A stretch of 64,000 nucleotides of DNA from Perkinsus chesapeaki (Eukaryota > Perkinsozoa > Perkinsida > Perkinsidae). Where the stretch lies: positions 1-64,000 of the forward strand of contig JAAPAO010000013.1 in the NCBI GenBank assembly GCA_013115145.1. The letters are read 5' to 3'. Under the pieces are notes generated by a model. That model had not been told where the DNA came from. It did not search any database and worked only from the letters and a program-made list of their open reading frames with translations. Positions 14,401 to 24,493 of the stretch are shown here, in pieces (the first letter of the stretch is position 1; each line of letters starts with the position of its first letter). The position numbers and the translations under genes are program-made.

Positions 14401-17400
14401 GTTAAAAAGTTCCTACTGTTTCCAGTTGAAATCAATCCCAGCTTTCGAAGAGATTACATCGAAAATAATCGTCAAATAAAAGTTTGGCCAACTAGACTCA
14501 CTTTTTCCTTCATGCCGGGGGATCAAAGCCAATACTGGTGCACCAAGTTCCAAGCGCAAATCAAAGCCACGATGTTCATAGTTCCCTCTGGCAAGCTCTC
14601 CTGCCTGAAGACTGACACTCAAGCACGCTAACTGAGGTGTCATAATGCACCAGCTCGAATCCCTGCTCCAGCATCAGTTGTATTTGCTCACTAGCTGTTC
14701 GCATCACATCACTCATAGGTGCATCAAAAACCAAACGCCGACGCACTTCAGCGATGAGAGCGACGACTAAGCCCGGTATCAATATCTGAATAATAACAAC
14801 TTTCCAACACTCCTGCAGTATGAGCTTGGAAGCAAACCCGATTAGGTTAGGTCTCTTCCCCCTAGTACGATGGATAAGATACACCCTAGCTAAAAGCCTG
14901 CCTTTCAAGACGTACGATTTATAGGAACCCATAACTTTGTAACTTACCAGTCGAACCTCTCCCGAGGTAAATCCCCTTATAGTAACATCTGGCATGTCCT
15001 CACGCTTGGTCTGCGCCATGCCAAATCTCACATAAGCATCACAGGTGTCGCTCCTAGTACTACTCTTCACCTCGAGCACCTGACCACGAACAAGCGACTT
15101 CTCAAGGAGAAGTCCAAGGCGGATATGCTCCGCACGGTAGATCAAACACTTGTCGCATTTTAGACGAACTCGCATCTGAGTCGAACCTTGTTGTCCTTCC
15201 TATCACTACGACTGAATTAGGTAATGCGAGCACACCGGTCACAGCGATCTCTCAATCGTTCTGATTTCCAGTAGAGGCGTAGCCGTGCACTCCCGCATCC
15301 GCGGACTTTGTAACGCCAAGCTACAGACCCGACAAGAAATCAAAACCCACCGTTTCCAAGCCGGTTTCCTCCGAGATTTCCTGCCCGTTCAGAACTGCTC
15401 GGAGGACGTTACGTAACCGCGGCTTGGTGAAGCCTATAGAGACTGACCAACTCCGGTCTGGCATTGTGTCGCTGAGCAAGCGAAACCTCCGAAAATCTGC
15501 ACCAAGAAACGATCGCCCTCCCGATCGCGCTGATTTAGGAGAACTCACCGAATATCAAGGCATTCTTACCATCATCATCTAATCGGAAACTCAGCCCACT
15601 TCGATCTAGATCTAACTCGAGAGTGAAGTCAACTGTCCAGCATTCCGGACCGGTAGTAGTCCAACCGAACGTCTGAGATGGTCAAGCATCAGGATTTATA
15701 AGCCTCTAAATGAAGGCCATGGAATTTAAAAATCTTTAAAAGTACTCTGCGAATGTAATCTGAGAACTAGACAATAGCCTTCACCTTCATCATCTAGTGA
15801 AATGTTTCGCCCTTAGCAAGTGCGTAATATACCAGCACTACCGCCAGCCTCAAGCTTTCCATTGCAAATGAACACTTAGCGCAGATAAAGTCGAATAACG
15901 AGTTGTTATACACCTTGGCTGCATGCACGTAACATCTGTATTAATATAGGCACAGGAACTCACGTCACTGCTGCTGCTGCTCTCCAAGGTAGCCGATCCC
16001 AAAATCTCCTTAAGTTCCTCGATGGCTCGCTCCCCAGCTACAGCACGATTGGCTATAACTAATCAAAAAAACCGCAGCTCGTACCCAAATAGGAATCAGC
16101 CGGAGAATCACGTGAGTTTGCTTGCCGAATTGAAAAGGTGATTCGGTGAATCTTCCTAATCTATCAAACACTTACCATCTCGCTGTGATAGGGAATTCCT
16201 GTAGCAACGAGCGGATGTCTTCGTGGTACTAAATCTAGTAAGTTTTACTATCAAGTACTACTAAATCAGGTTAGACAGGTTGGATACTCATATCGAAACG
16301 AGGAACGCTTTGGGAGAACCCTCTCTAAAGCGTGAATTCCAGCCTAGCCTGGCCACCTACGAAAAGCGTCGAAGATGGTGTCCCCAGGTGGTCTGAAGAT
16401 TTGCAAACGGCTGGTGACACTATCAACGATTAGTCGTTGAAATGAAAGAAAGCAGCGATTTCCTTGAGCACCGGTGGAAGCCACCATGCTCACCCTCAGA
16501 CTCCGCGGAAGGCCTCGCCTTTTTCGGACTAACAGCTTTAATGAAACTGGCAACAACGCCGCTATCGGCAGACGGTGGCGGCGGCGGTGCATCCTGCTTG
16601 TCTAGGCCCATCCACGCTTCTTTTCTCACCTGCCATCTACATGGCAGCTCCCACTCAGACGGCGAGCTCACCGTTAGCAAATAGTCCAAGTGATATCTAC
16701 TTTCGAAGTCCCGCAGTCTTCCATCCAAGACCGAACATTCTTTCTGAGAAAAAACACAGCACGGTTGACCGTAAAAAGTCTTCTCGATAACTTGTGAATT
16801 TCATCGACAAGTTGCCTTCGATCAGAGAAGATGCCTTCTTCTTGGGAACCAAGTACGAACCGACTACGATCTCCAAACCCACAAGGAGGTCACGGGATAC
16901 AACGGTGAGCTTCTGCCGAGTGGACCCCACCGTAACTCACATCAGCAACGCCATTACGGTTTGCTAATAACGAGCACTTTCTGGACCAGTCAATGATATA
17001 GGATTCCTTATCCTCATCAGACGGCCTCATGTCCTTATCGCTATAATAAATAGCATAATAGAAGTTACCGTAGAGATATCTGACCAAGAGGTGGCCAATG
17101 GTGTATATCGTCTTTTACTAAGCATTCGTGATGAATACGAACTACGCAAATCACCAGTAGTTCTAATACCAAAACTGTCATTTTAAATGTTCATTGCCAG
17201 CTCTGTACAGCTGGGAAAACCCAGTGTAACACTCTGTACTTGAAAGTCAAATTACAGAATTGACTTGATTGAATTGAGTGTTGCCCACCACCCCAGAAGA
17301 ACTTCGTTGTGGTTGATGCGCCGGCGATCTTCTACTGTGGGTAGCTCAACAATTAAAGAACACCCGTGCTCCGTTCCCCAACAGTGGTGGGAGTTGGGAC

Positions 17401-17560
17401 GCGGCGTCGCCCATCAGCTCTATGCTTACAGGAGCGACATTTTCCTCAAGCCCAACAACCACCGATTTGACGGCAATGTCGAGGAGGTCACGTGTCAGCC
17501 CCAAAAGTCTCAAGAACAAATCAATAATGGGACATTCGTGTAACTTAATAGCCGTATGCG
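2405..17560 (-). CDS. VPS13: VPS13-like intermembrane lipid-transfer protein (multi-exon, 5' end unresolved)
   Basis: VPS13 proteins are rod-shaped bridges that move bulk phospholipid between organelle membranes at contact sites. Exons seen, 5' to 3': near 17.43-17.54, 16.4-17.1, 15.3-15.5 and 13.904-15.18 kb (with a GAPVLALIP-type strand segment); one large exon 12817-8570 (1,416 codons), whose end has YWVVNRLDFPVYL, the adaptor-binding repeat signature; near 8.3-8.5 (PRFVFVN); 7.6-8.2; 6.0-6.4; 4.3-5.0 (FTLNPV); 3.9-4.2 (IIGSIDVLGNPVTFLNRV, the VPS13 C-terminal hallmark); 3.4-3.9 (IGAGIVGGLFDSFSR); and a PH-like tail (FVCITKERISKI) ending at the stop at 2405. Splice sites at 13903 (GTAAGA), 12818 (CAG) and 8569 (GTAAGT) were read directly. 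The N-terminal chorein motif was not found, so the start is open. Span includes introns. Family call is firm; exon details between 2.4 and 8.3 kb are approximate. Confidence 0.88.
13156..13239 (+). tRNA. tRNA-Tyr (GTA) with 11-nt intron
   Basis: Complete cloverleaf. Acceptor ccggcaa (13156-13162) pairs with ttgccgg (13232-13238), then discriminator A. The D arm is GCTC/GAGC, the anticodon stem tccga/tcgga (13182-13186 with 13205-13209), and the anticodon GTA lies at 13189-13191. The T arm is CTGG-TTCGATTC-CGGG-like. An 11-nt intron (13193-13203) sits one base 3' of the anticodon, the usual place in eukaryotic tRNA-Tyr. The gene is in a VPS13 intron on the opposite strand. A 9-bp inverted repeat (13132-13140 with 13244-13252) brackets it. 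Confidence 0.96.
13561..13795 (+). ncRNA. candidate structured RNA between two tRNA genes
   Basis: No open frame of note, but unusually dense local pairing: a CCTGG/CCAGG hairpin (about 13584-13598); ccatat (13616-13621) with atatgg (13644-13649) interleaved with cctgttg (13624-13630) and caacagg (13650-13656), an H-type pseudoknot order; and a tcgtgct/agcacga stem (about 13710-13768) encl. ggtag/ctacc. I could not match it to SRP, RNase P/MRP, U3 or spliceosomal RNAs. The orientation follows the flanking tRNAs and is a guess. No T-run terminator follows it. It could be intronic sequence with chance pairing. Confidence 0.3.
13804..13876 (+). tRNA. tRNA-Lys (CTT)
   Basis: Complete 73-nt cloverleaf without an intron. 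Acceptor gcccgtc (13804-13810) pairs, with G-U pairs, to ggtgggt (13869-13875), discriminator G. The D arm is gctc/gagc, the anticodon stem caagg/ccttg (13830-13834 with 13842-13846), the anticodon CTT at 13837-13839, and the T arm gtggg-ttcgagc-cccac. A T4 tract (about 13879) fits Pol III termination. It ends 27 nt from the VPS13 intron donor and is on the opposite strand. Confidence 0.96.
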
Positions 17561-19255
17561 ATCACCCATTCTTAAGTCCGCTTGCTACATTTCGACAACT
17601 AGGAGCAATTTCAGCATGGAGGTAAATAATGACTAGGAAAGTGTAAGGTAATACTAATTGTATATAATAAGACTATACTATATCATAAAATGAGTGGCAC
17701 TTACCCCTTTCAAAGGGGTGGAGGGTTATACGACCGTACTGCTGAATACACGCGGTGGATGTCGTTCCCCCACTAACATGCCGGGTGCGCACCGCACCCG
17801 AAAGACTAATGCCTGAGCACACAATCCCACCACAGCGCACAACGCTAGTGGAAGCGGCACCCGACAGCATAATAGCGTGCTACGTCGCCATTGGGTAACC
17901 ATTTTTTTTTCTTTCCTGTGATAGGGAGGTGTTGGCAGCCGCTACTGAGTATGTTTTCCCACGAGCTGAAGATGATTTGAGTTACCTACTAGTTAACGGG
18001 ATCGGGTATTAGTCAGGCTGTGCCAAGTGACAAAGGGCTATCTGAAGAAACAATGCACCATCCGGATAAACCGCTGCATCTCTCCGGGCCTCAATATTGG
18101 GAGTCCTAATTTGGGGCCTTCCGTGCATCTGAGAGTTACAACAAGATGCCTATCAGCTCCTCCCTAACAATACTGCTCGTATATTCAACCCACTCAACTC
18201 AAGGTCTTGGACGGCTAGCGTGATTCAGGAAATGAAGAGCGGATTAGATACGGGGAGAAACAGAAATAAGGATGGCTATGCTTCCATGAAAATCGGGAAA
18301 AATATTCTTAAACTCTATTCCTGTATTTCCTCTGGCCCAGGTCAGTTGCCATGTCTAGAATACATTGTGCTAATAAATCCATGAAGACTTGACGTGAGAA
18401 GGCGACCTATGAATCGTAAATGTGACAGGATTTTTAATATCGGAACGATTGTAAACACACAATGACATTAGTAAAATCTCCAAGTTAATCCGCTGAAGCA
18501 CCAGTAAAGGAAAACAATCCTTTAAGAATATAGATTTACACAGAAAGATGACCGACATAGAAATACCTTGACTTTGAGAGTGTTAAAGTAATATTACGTT
18601 TGACATAAGGTTGAAACCCGCGAGATGAAAGTTTTTCGTATATCTCAAAATTTTACAGGCTCTTGAAGAGCTTTTACGAGTCTCTCTAAAGCGAGGAAAG
18701 GTCGTAAGTGAGTAGTGTGTAATTATACAAATTAAACGCGCTTCTTGCAGAACTTGCGCTCCCTCGACGCTGTTTCGTGCAACTTGCAATAAAACGTGTC
18801 ACATGTCGCACATTTGGTGACACGGGTTCTGTCACTCCTCGTTGATGGACTGTTTTGCCGCATTCATCCGTTACTTCCGTGATGTCCATTCCTATTCTAC
18901 CTAATGCGGTGTGTGGCCTGTAGTCGGATGCCTTCAGGGATCGTCTCAAGCCACCCCAACCGCTTGGGACATTTGTACGTTGTCAGCCTTTGATCCCCCT
19001 AAACCCTCCGATTCTTTTTATTGCCCCTCTTCAGTGCTCTAATTATTGCTTGTCATCTTTAGTAAAGTCATAGGTTCTTCTCGACTAGTAGTCACATCCT
19101 CTATAATGAATTTTTCGAGTCTTCGGAAATTAGAATTTCCTCTAGGATTCAATGTCGCCATCATTTGCGTGGTGACGGTCCCATTTTATTGGTCTCATTT
19201 GTCTCATCTTATTTTATAGCACTGTTTATTTATTTTGTAGTTTAATTGTTATCAT
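17561..19255. other. gene-poor stretch with one structured segment
   Basis: No open frame with family character was seen. The segment 17697-17911 has strong hairpins and a T9 tract and is listed separately. A missing 5' VPS13 exon might lie here, but I could not find a chorein-type sequence on the minus strand. Confidence 0.4.
17697..17913 (+). ncRNA. candidate Pol III-type transcript ending in T9
   Basis: A perfect CCCCTTT/AAAGGGG hairpin (17704-17710 with 17712-17718) and a perfect CGGGTGCG/CGCACCCG hairpin with a 3-nt loop (17782-17789 with 17793-17800) are followed by nine T residues (17902-17910). The 5' part (acttacccc) faintly recalls the U1 5' end, but the U1 loop I motif is absent, so I do not name it. 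The minus strand has a 65-codon open frame across this segment without recognisable features. Low confidence. Confidence 0.25.
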
Positions 19256-19903
19256 ATGCTCATGCATTCTCATCCATATGTGCTAGATGTACCAGATAAT
19301 AATCAACTACCTTGTTATCATAGAGCGCCAGCCGCCCAAAGGCGTCTGCAACAGGGCCTATCCCCGGTGACTATTAACTCCACTATAGTACGTTGGGAGG
19401 ACGGCAATAACAAGCCTACTACTTCTTGCTCTCTTGATAACCCATCTGCACTTCTTGAAGGAGTATTTATCCAAGCAGATTCACAAGTCCTTCCACCAGA
19501 AGCCGACAAGCACATCTGTGTAGGGGAGCTGGGATTCCTTCCCCTCCGCTTCCTCACGGTGCGTATGGCACCTTTGGACTTCAAACAAGCAGTGGCAGTA
19601 GCTCCAACTGGCTGTGGTTTGAGTGATCAGTCTACAGCAGCTACATCCCCACAAGCCAACCCTCCTCGGCGAGTTATGCTACCTAAGCTTGGTAACCGTG
19701 GTCGTGCGAAATTAAGAGGTAGGATCGCTGCCGCTGCTAGAGGGTATTCTCGTGAATGGAGAGCTGCAATGGGTATTGGATGTCTTAAGACAGCTACGGT
19801 TGCACAACTTATACATATGGCTGATAAGGTTGGCCTAGGTGATTATGTTGATGCTTTGGCAAAAGAGCAATTTGGTGGTGGGCTCTCTTATAGTAGAAAA
19901 TAA
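19256..19903 (+). CDS. unknown paralogous family protein, copy 1
   Basis: 215 codons, single exon, preceded by AT-rich sequence. I do not recognise the family. The N-terminal third is variable and polar. A middle block has (L/V)EGV(F/T)I and GFLPLR (about residues 70-105). The C-terminal block (about residues 145-208) carries LPKLGNRGRAKLRGRI, then a Tyr-Ser-Arg-Glu turn, MGIG-L-TATVAQL and DYVD-L, and looks basic and then helical. Copy 2 at 23455-24153 repeats the same order. Across 17 aligned codons of the core (LGNRGRAKLRGRIAAAA) the two genes differ at ten synonymous and no nonsynonymous sites, so both appear to be kept by selection. The basic-helical layout might suit nucleic-acid binding, but that is a guess. 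Confidence 0.75.
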   Translation: MLMHSHPYVLDVPDNNQLPCYHRAPAAQRRLQQGLSPVTINSTIVRWEDGNNKPTTSCSLDNPSALLEGVFIQADSQVLPPEADKHICVGELGFLPLRFLTVRMAPLDFKQAVAVAPTGCGLSDQSTAATSPQANPPRRVMLPKLGNRGRAKLRGRIAAAARGYSREWRAAMGIGCLKTATVAQLIHMADKVGLGDYVDALAKEQFGGGLSYSRK

Positions 19904-22900
19904 CCTATATTCATTGAGATGGCAAACAACATTAATATACACAACATGGTATGCTACTTTTTCTGATAATCCCACGGCGGTTGAATGTTATAACGTGGAC
20001 GCAGTTTAGACCGAACCTTAGTATTATGGAGCAGGGTGTTGAGGGTATAGCTCTTTTTACTTGTTATATTCCTAATTTCATAGGCACCTGCTCGTGGTCC
20101 ACGTGATGTATTCTTCATACCTTTATTGCCTTATTTGACTGTACTTTTCCTCACTGTTATCTTGTTGAATTAAATCGAGTTCTTGAATTCCCCCATTATA
20201 TCGGATATAATATATCCGATAGCGCCGCCGCCACTTGAGTCAAAATCCAAGTCATTACGGGAGTTTGTGAATGCATCGCACCTCATTACGATGAATAGCC
20301 ACAATCGCCGTTACCATTGTGTAACGGCGAGTCCAGATTCTGCACTGCTTCTCGAGATTCACATTTACTTGTACCGTGTATATATCCTATGTTACCTTTG
20401 AATGCAAGGGCCCCCGTTGTACAGAAGCTGTCCTCTGTCAACTGTCTCGCTAAATGCAAGTATCACTATGCTTTCTCAGCGTTATACACAACTGTACGAG
20501 GCTCGTTAAACCAAACAGGTTACCTGTTCGGTCTCGGTATCTGTTAGAGGTAGTCCGACTATCGTAGTTGGGTTCACAGACTGTGAATCACAGGATGATT
20601 CATATTCGAGCAAACTCGATCACGTCTACTTCCCTAACATTACTCCTAGCCCCGCTGATCCACTCACTCCCCGTATACCGCAGTAATACCGTCAAGTCGT
20701 GGGGTGCTTACTTCGCAATATCTCTCACTTTTCCTGGCCATTTCTTGAGAAACTGCTCCTACTTGAGAATTTACATAAGTCTGGACAAATGGGAGATCAT
20801 TCGACTTGAACTCACGACACCTTCGAAGCTTGGGCCCCATAAGTTACATTGCTGTGTACAGTAATCGCTATGGGCCACAAGGTCCACGGTTATGTGCTAG
20901 GTGTAAACTGCCTGGAAGAAGTGATTGAAGTAAGAGCCACGAAGTAGTTATTGAAGGAAGCTGATATCTAGGTCCCGAACTGCTCTATATCGCAGATATT
21001 CGTTATTCATATTAAATATAATAATTAATTGCATAACAGATACTCGCCAGATTAAGTGGCCGTGAAGGTCTATGGTGCTACGGTAGCACTGCTACCGGGC
21101 CAATAGGCACGGTCCCTGCCGCCTACGCTACGACTTGTCTGTTCGCCGCTCGTCGATAACTACAGTGGTGAGCTAATATAATGCGAACCGCATCGTTGAC
21201 CTTGACCCTGTACTGTTATATGTAACACTCGCTATCTTCTCTGAGCCAAAGCAGCCACTCCTTAGCAGTGTCTGGCTTATAGAGTATATACGAGATATAG
21301 AGTATATATATAGAGTATAGAGTTTATATGTATAACTTCTGAGTACAGCCTGATTCATCGTTCCCATATAGGAGACTGTCCATCTGTTCCGATGCTCACA
21401 GGCTCAGAGGGTCAGAGGCTCAAAATGTTCTAAGAGCATTTGCAACAAAGTTGCTGCACTGAGCAAGTCGGTTATCGGGGCAGAGTTCCGCCCAGATCCG
21501 AGCTTCCTCGACAGTGCCAGGCCGGCAATCACGCTGCATAATTCACGTGCCGGCCGTGACTCACGCAACCGTAGATCACAAGATGAACATGCCCACGATT
21601 CTCAACATGTCGTAAATAGAAAGAAGCACATGAGAATCAGAGAGTAGTATGAGAACATGGGTTATGCATTCAACCGAATAGGGAACAAATACCTTACGGG
21701 AACCCTTGTACTCGCGACGAGTAACTTGTCAACCGCACGAGATGAATCAGCAATCTAGGACAGAAGTGGGCAGATCATCCTGATCTCCCTGTTGCAAAGC
21801 GTTTCTAGGGAGCTCTCTAAAGGGAATATAACGCATTATAACGCTACTGCAACACTAAGCGTCTCAGCAGGTGCACTCTGATTGGTAGAGGCCCCCGCCC
21901 TAATTGCTTGCCCACACTATTGCACCTACTATGTAAGACAGCCATTGAGCTCGTGTCACGGTGGGCATAAATCCGACCCTAACCTGCTGATGCCTCCTAT
22001 CCAAGGCCCTTGGATGACAAGGCCCACCCCTTGGACCAAGGGGCCCTTAGTGCCCGGCCCTAGGCTTGCTTCTCTGTACGCATCGTTCGCACGAGAAGAA
22101 GTGTGGAGCAATCGCGCCCTTGCCGAGCTGCTCGACCCGAGGATCTGACAGCGCGGGGTCATGCCATTTGCGCAGGCCAGCAAGACTACCATGCTCACCG
22201 TCTCCCGATCGGTGTGGAAGGTAGGTAACATGGCAAGCGTAACAACCCATTTGAAATGGTGAAATCCGATATAGCTAAGAAAAACTAACACAATGCATCT
22301 ATGCTAATAATCTCCCTGATGCGGTCGTTCGGTCATCCTTAGGGTGAATCATCCCCCGGGTGGGAGAGAGGGAATTTCATGGATGTCAGAGCGACTCCCT
22401 AGTACACCGAAGGCCGCTCTTAAGCAACGGACCTTCTGTCCCGTTCCCCGCGGCCTTCGGGGCTGTTCAGAGGGACCGTCCACTATAGTAGTAAACTTGG
22501 AACTGTTTATGCAATACTTTAGCACAACACACAAAAAAATATGCGTCAACAAGAGTACACACCGACTACCGAGTGCGTATTGTAAGCTGCACACAATGGG
22601 TTGCCTTCCGCTGGAAAGGATAGCGTCAGTAGATCTGATCTACTCGATCAAGTTGGTCTACTGGTAAACAAGGAAGTTGATCTGCAGGAAAGAATCGAGT
22701 TTGAACCTCGTCCTCGCTTCTTTCTTGATCGCTCCTTGCGAGGCAAAGCATGTGCGTACAACCAGAGCAGCTAGTCGTTATTCGACCCTTTCGTGGTGAA
22801 CAAAAGGAATAATCGACACGTAACTCGAGAGCTGGTGCCTTCACTGAGTAACCCTTATCGTCCCGTCGAATTAGTTAGCCCAAGTGGTTCTATACCAGAA

Positions 22901-23454
22901 CTTCCACTGAAAGTCGATAATTGGCTCATCTCTTGCTCTCCTAGCTCATCAATCACGAGTCGTGATTCACGACGCAAGGCCGAATCTGGAGAAACAGTGA
23001 TGGAATACCCTCAACTATCGTGTGCAGATCCCCTCGTAGCATGTTCGTAAGCTCGTTCCAACAGTGGCATCGAAATGGCGTCGGATGCGCAGCCCCGGCA
23101 ATGTTGCGCGAGGCGATGCCCGGAGCCAGCGAGACGCCGGGCTTGCGTGACACTGCTCACGTCACGGCTCTCAGACAAATAACGGTTAATATGCATTGCT
23201 GGCTTACCTTCGGATGGAATGAAAGGTCGTCCCTAGATTGAAAAGCTCTGGTATCCCTGTATCATATCCGCTGTGAAAACGAGACAGCGTTTAATCTTAT
23301 GGTTCGACTCGGTGCCGTAATTCACGCCTTAACGATTGTAAAAACCATCGCATCGGCTTTTCGGCGATCGTGAGGCATTGCCCAACTTGTAGTGATCAGC
23401 TGTCAAGCTTATACCGCGCGAGAGGGGTTGGTTACAGCGGTAAATCTGTAGTCA
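19904..23454. other. intergenic region between the two paralogues
   Basis: About 3.5 kb without a convincing gene. Visible structures are an 11-bp inverted repeat at 20199-20221 (tatcggatata, one-base spacer), a 9-bp hairpin at 20306-20329 (cgccgttac/gtaacggcg), short TATATAGAG-type repeats near 21285-21325, a palindromic ccccttgg/ccaagggg near 22031-22047, and a GC-rich segment at 23100-23175 with gcccgg/ccgggc and cgtgac/gtcacg stems. The longest open frames lack motifs. Confidence 0.45.
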
Positions 23455-24153
23455 ATGCTCCTGGAGAGAAGCGCATGCGTACATTGGCTTGTTCATGCGT
23501 GCATGGGTGTCACAACGTATTCCCCTCAAAGACCATCGTGCATCAATCAGGCTCTACTGTTACCTATGCTTCACGGCTGCTGTTCGACCGCTTCACTTCC
23601 TGGGCGATTAGAGTGGCCACTAGCCGTCCTATCTGGTGAGCAAGACTGCGACGTGGGATGGCGTTCTTCTCACTCCGGCCCCTACGCCCCTCCGCCGAAG
23701 TCTATCCCAGCCAACGTATTTGTGGAAGGAGTTACCATTGGTATAGAGGAGTATGCTCTCCCAGCAGACCTTCGTCGTTACGCTAACATTAAGACATTTG
23801 GGTTCCTTCCCTTGAGGTTATTGTATGTGGATCCGTATTCGAGCTACGGTCAACAGCAAAGGGGAAGAGCTCCAGGTAAAGTGATGAGCGATGAGTGCTC
23901 AACTGCTGCTTCTCGAACGCCTCCTCCCAGGCGTCCATTTCTCCCTAAACTTGGTAACCGTGGACGAGCTAAGTTGAGGGGGAGGATCGCCGCTGCGGCT
24001 AAACGCTACTCTCGTGAGCTGAGAACTACGATGGGTATTGGAAGCCTTAACACCGCAACCGTAGCGCAGCTCGTAGATATGGCAGACCAATTGGGGTTGA
24101 AGGACTATGTTGATTCGCTCAGTATTGAGCAATGTGGAAGACAGAAGAAGTAA
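23455..24153 (+). CDS. unknown paralogous family protein, copy 2
   Basis: 232 codons, same strand as copy 1 and about 3.5 kb downstream. Homology to copy 1 starts near residue 85 (VEGVTIG...GFLPLR) and is strongest in the last 75 residues (LPKLGNRGRAKLRGRI, YSRE, MGIG-L-TATVAQL, DYVD-L, EQ). The first 80 residues share nothing obvious with copy 1, so the true start may be later or an upstream exon may exist. The gene converges on SWR1, whose stop is 341 bp away. Function unknown. Confidence 0.72.
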   Translation: MLLERSACVHWLVHACMGVTTYSPQRPSCINQALLLPMLHGCCSTASLPGRLEWPLAVLSGEQDCDVGWRSSHSGPYAPPPKSIPANVFVEGVTIGIEEYALPADLRRYANIKTFGFLPLRLLYVDPYSSYGQQQRGRAPGKVMSDECSTAASRTPPPRRPFLPKLGNRGRAKLRGRIAAAAKRYSRELRTTMGIGSLNTATVAQLVDMADQLGLKDYVDSLSIEQCGRQKK

Positions 24154-24493
24154 CCATATGCGAGCCAGTCGGCCTCTTTGGATGGCTATTTTTGGAGAGT
24201 GATAATCCAATAATCACCCTGAACTCGCCCCAACCACATCCTCTTGTATCATGGCTCTATCAACATATTGACCAATTATCATTATTTGTTTTACTAGTGA
24301 TGCACAGTCCATTGCAGGGCACAATCTACCAATGCCTCTGGCTGTACTGGTGTCGGTTCCCCGACGCGGCATTCATCTGATTATCTTTCATCCGACGGAA
24401 GTCGCCACAACTCATACATTTCAGTTTTCCTGCCTGTTGCGTTGAGTTATTAACTCAATTCAATATAGCAATAATATACCACGTAACAAACAT

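Noticed and set aside
19002-19020. Telomerase-template-like ccctaaaccc followed by a T5 run
   Set aside because: A single 10-mer is likely by chance in 128 kb of strand, and no pseudoknot or conserved domain could be seen next to it.
22640-22740. Possible tRNA with a gtttgaacc loop
   Set aside because: No acceptor pairing and no regular D or anticodon arm.
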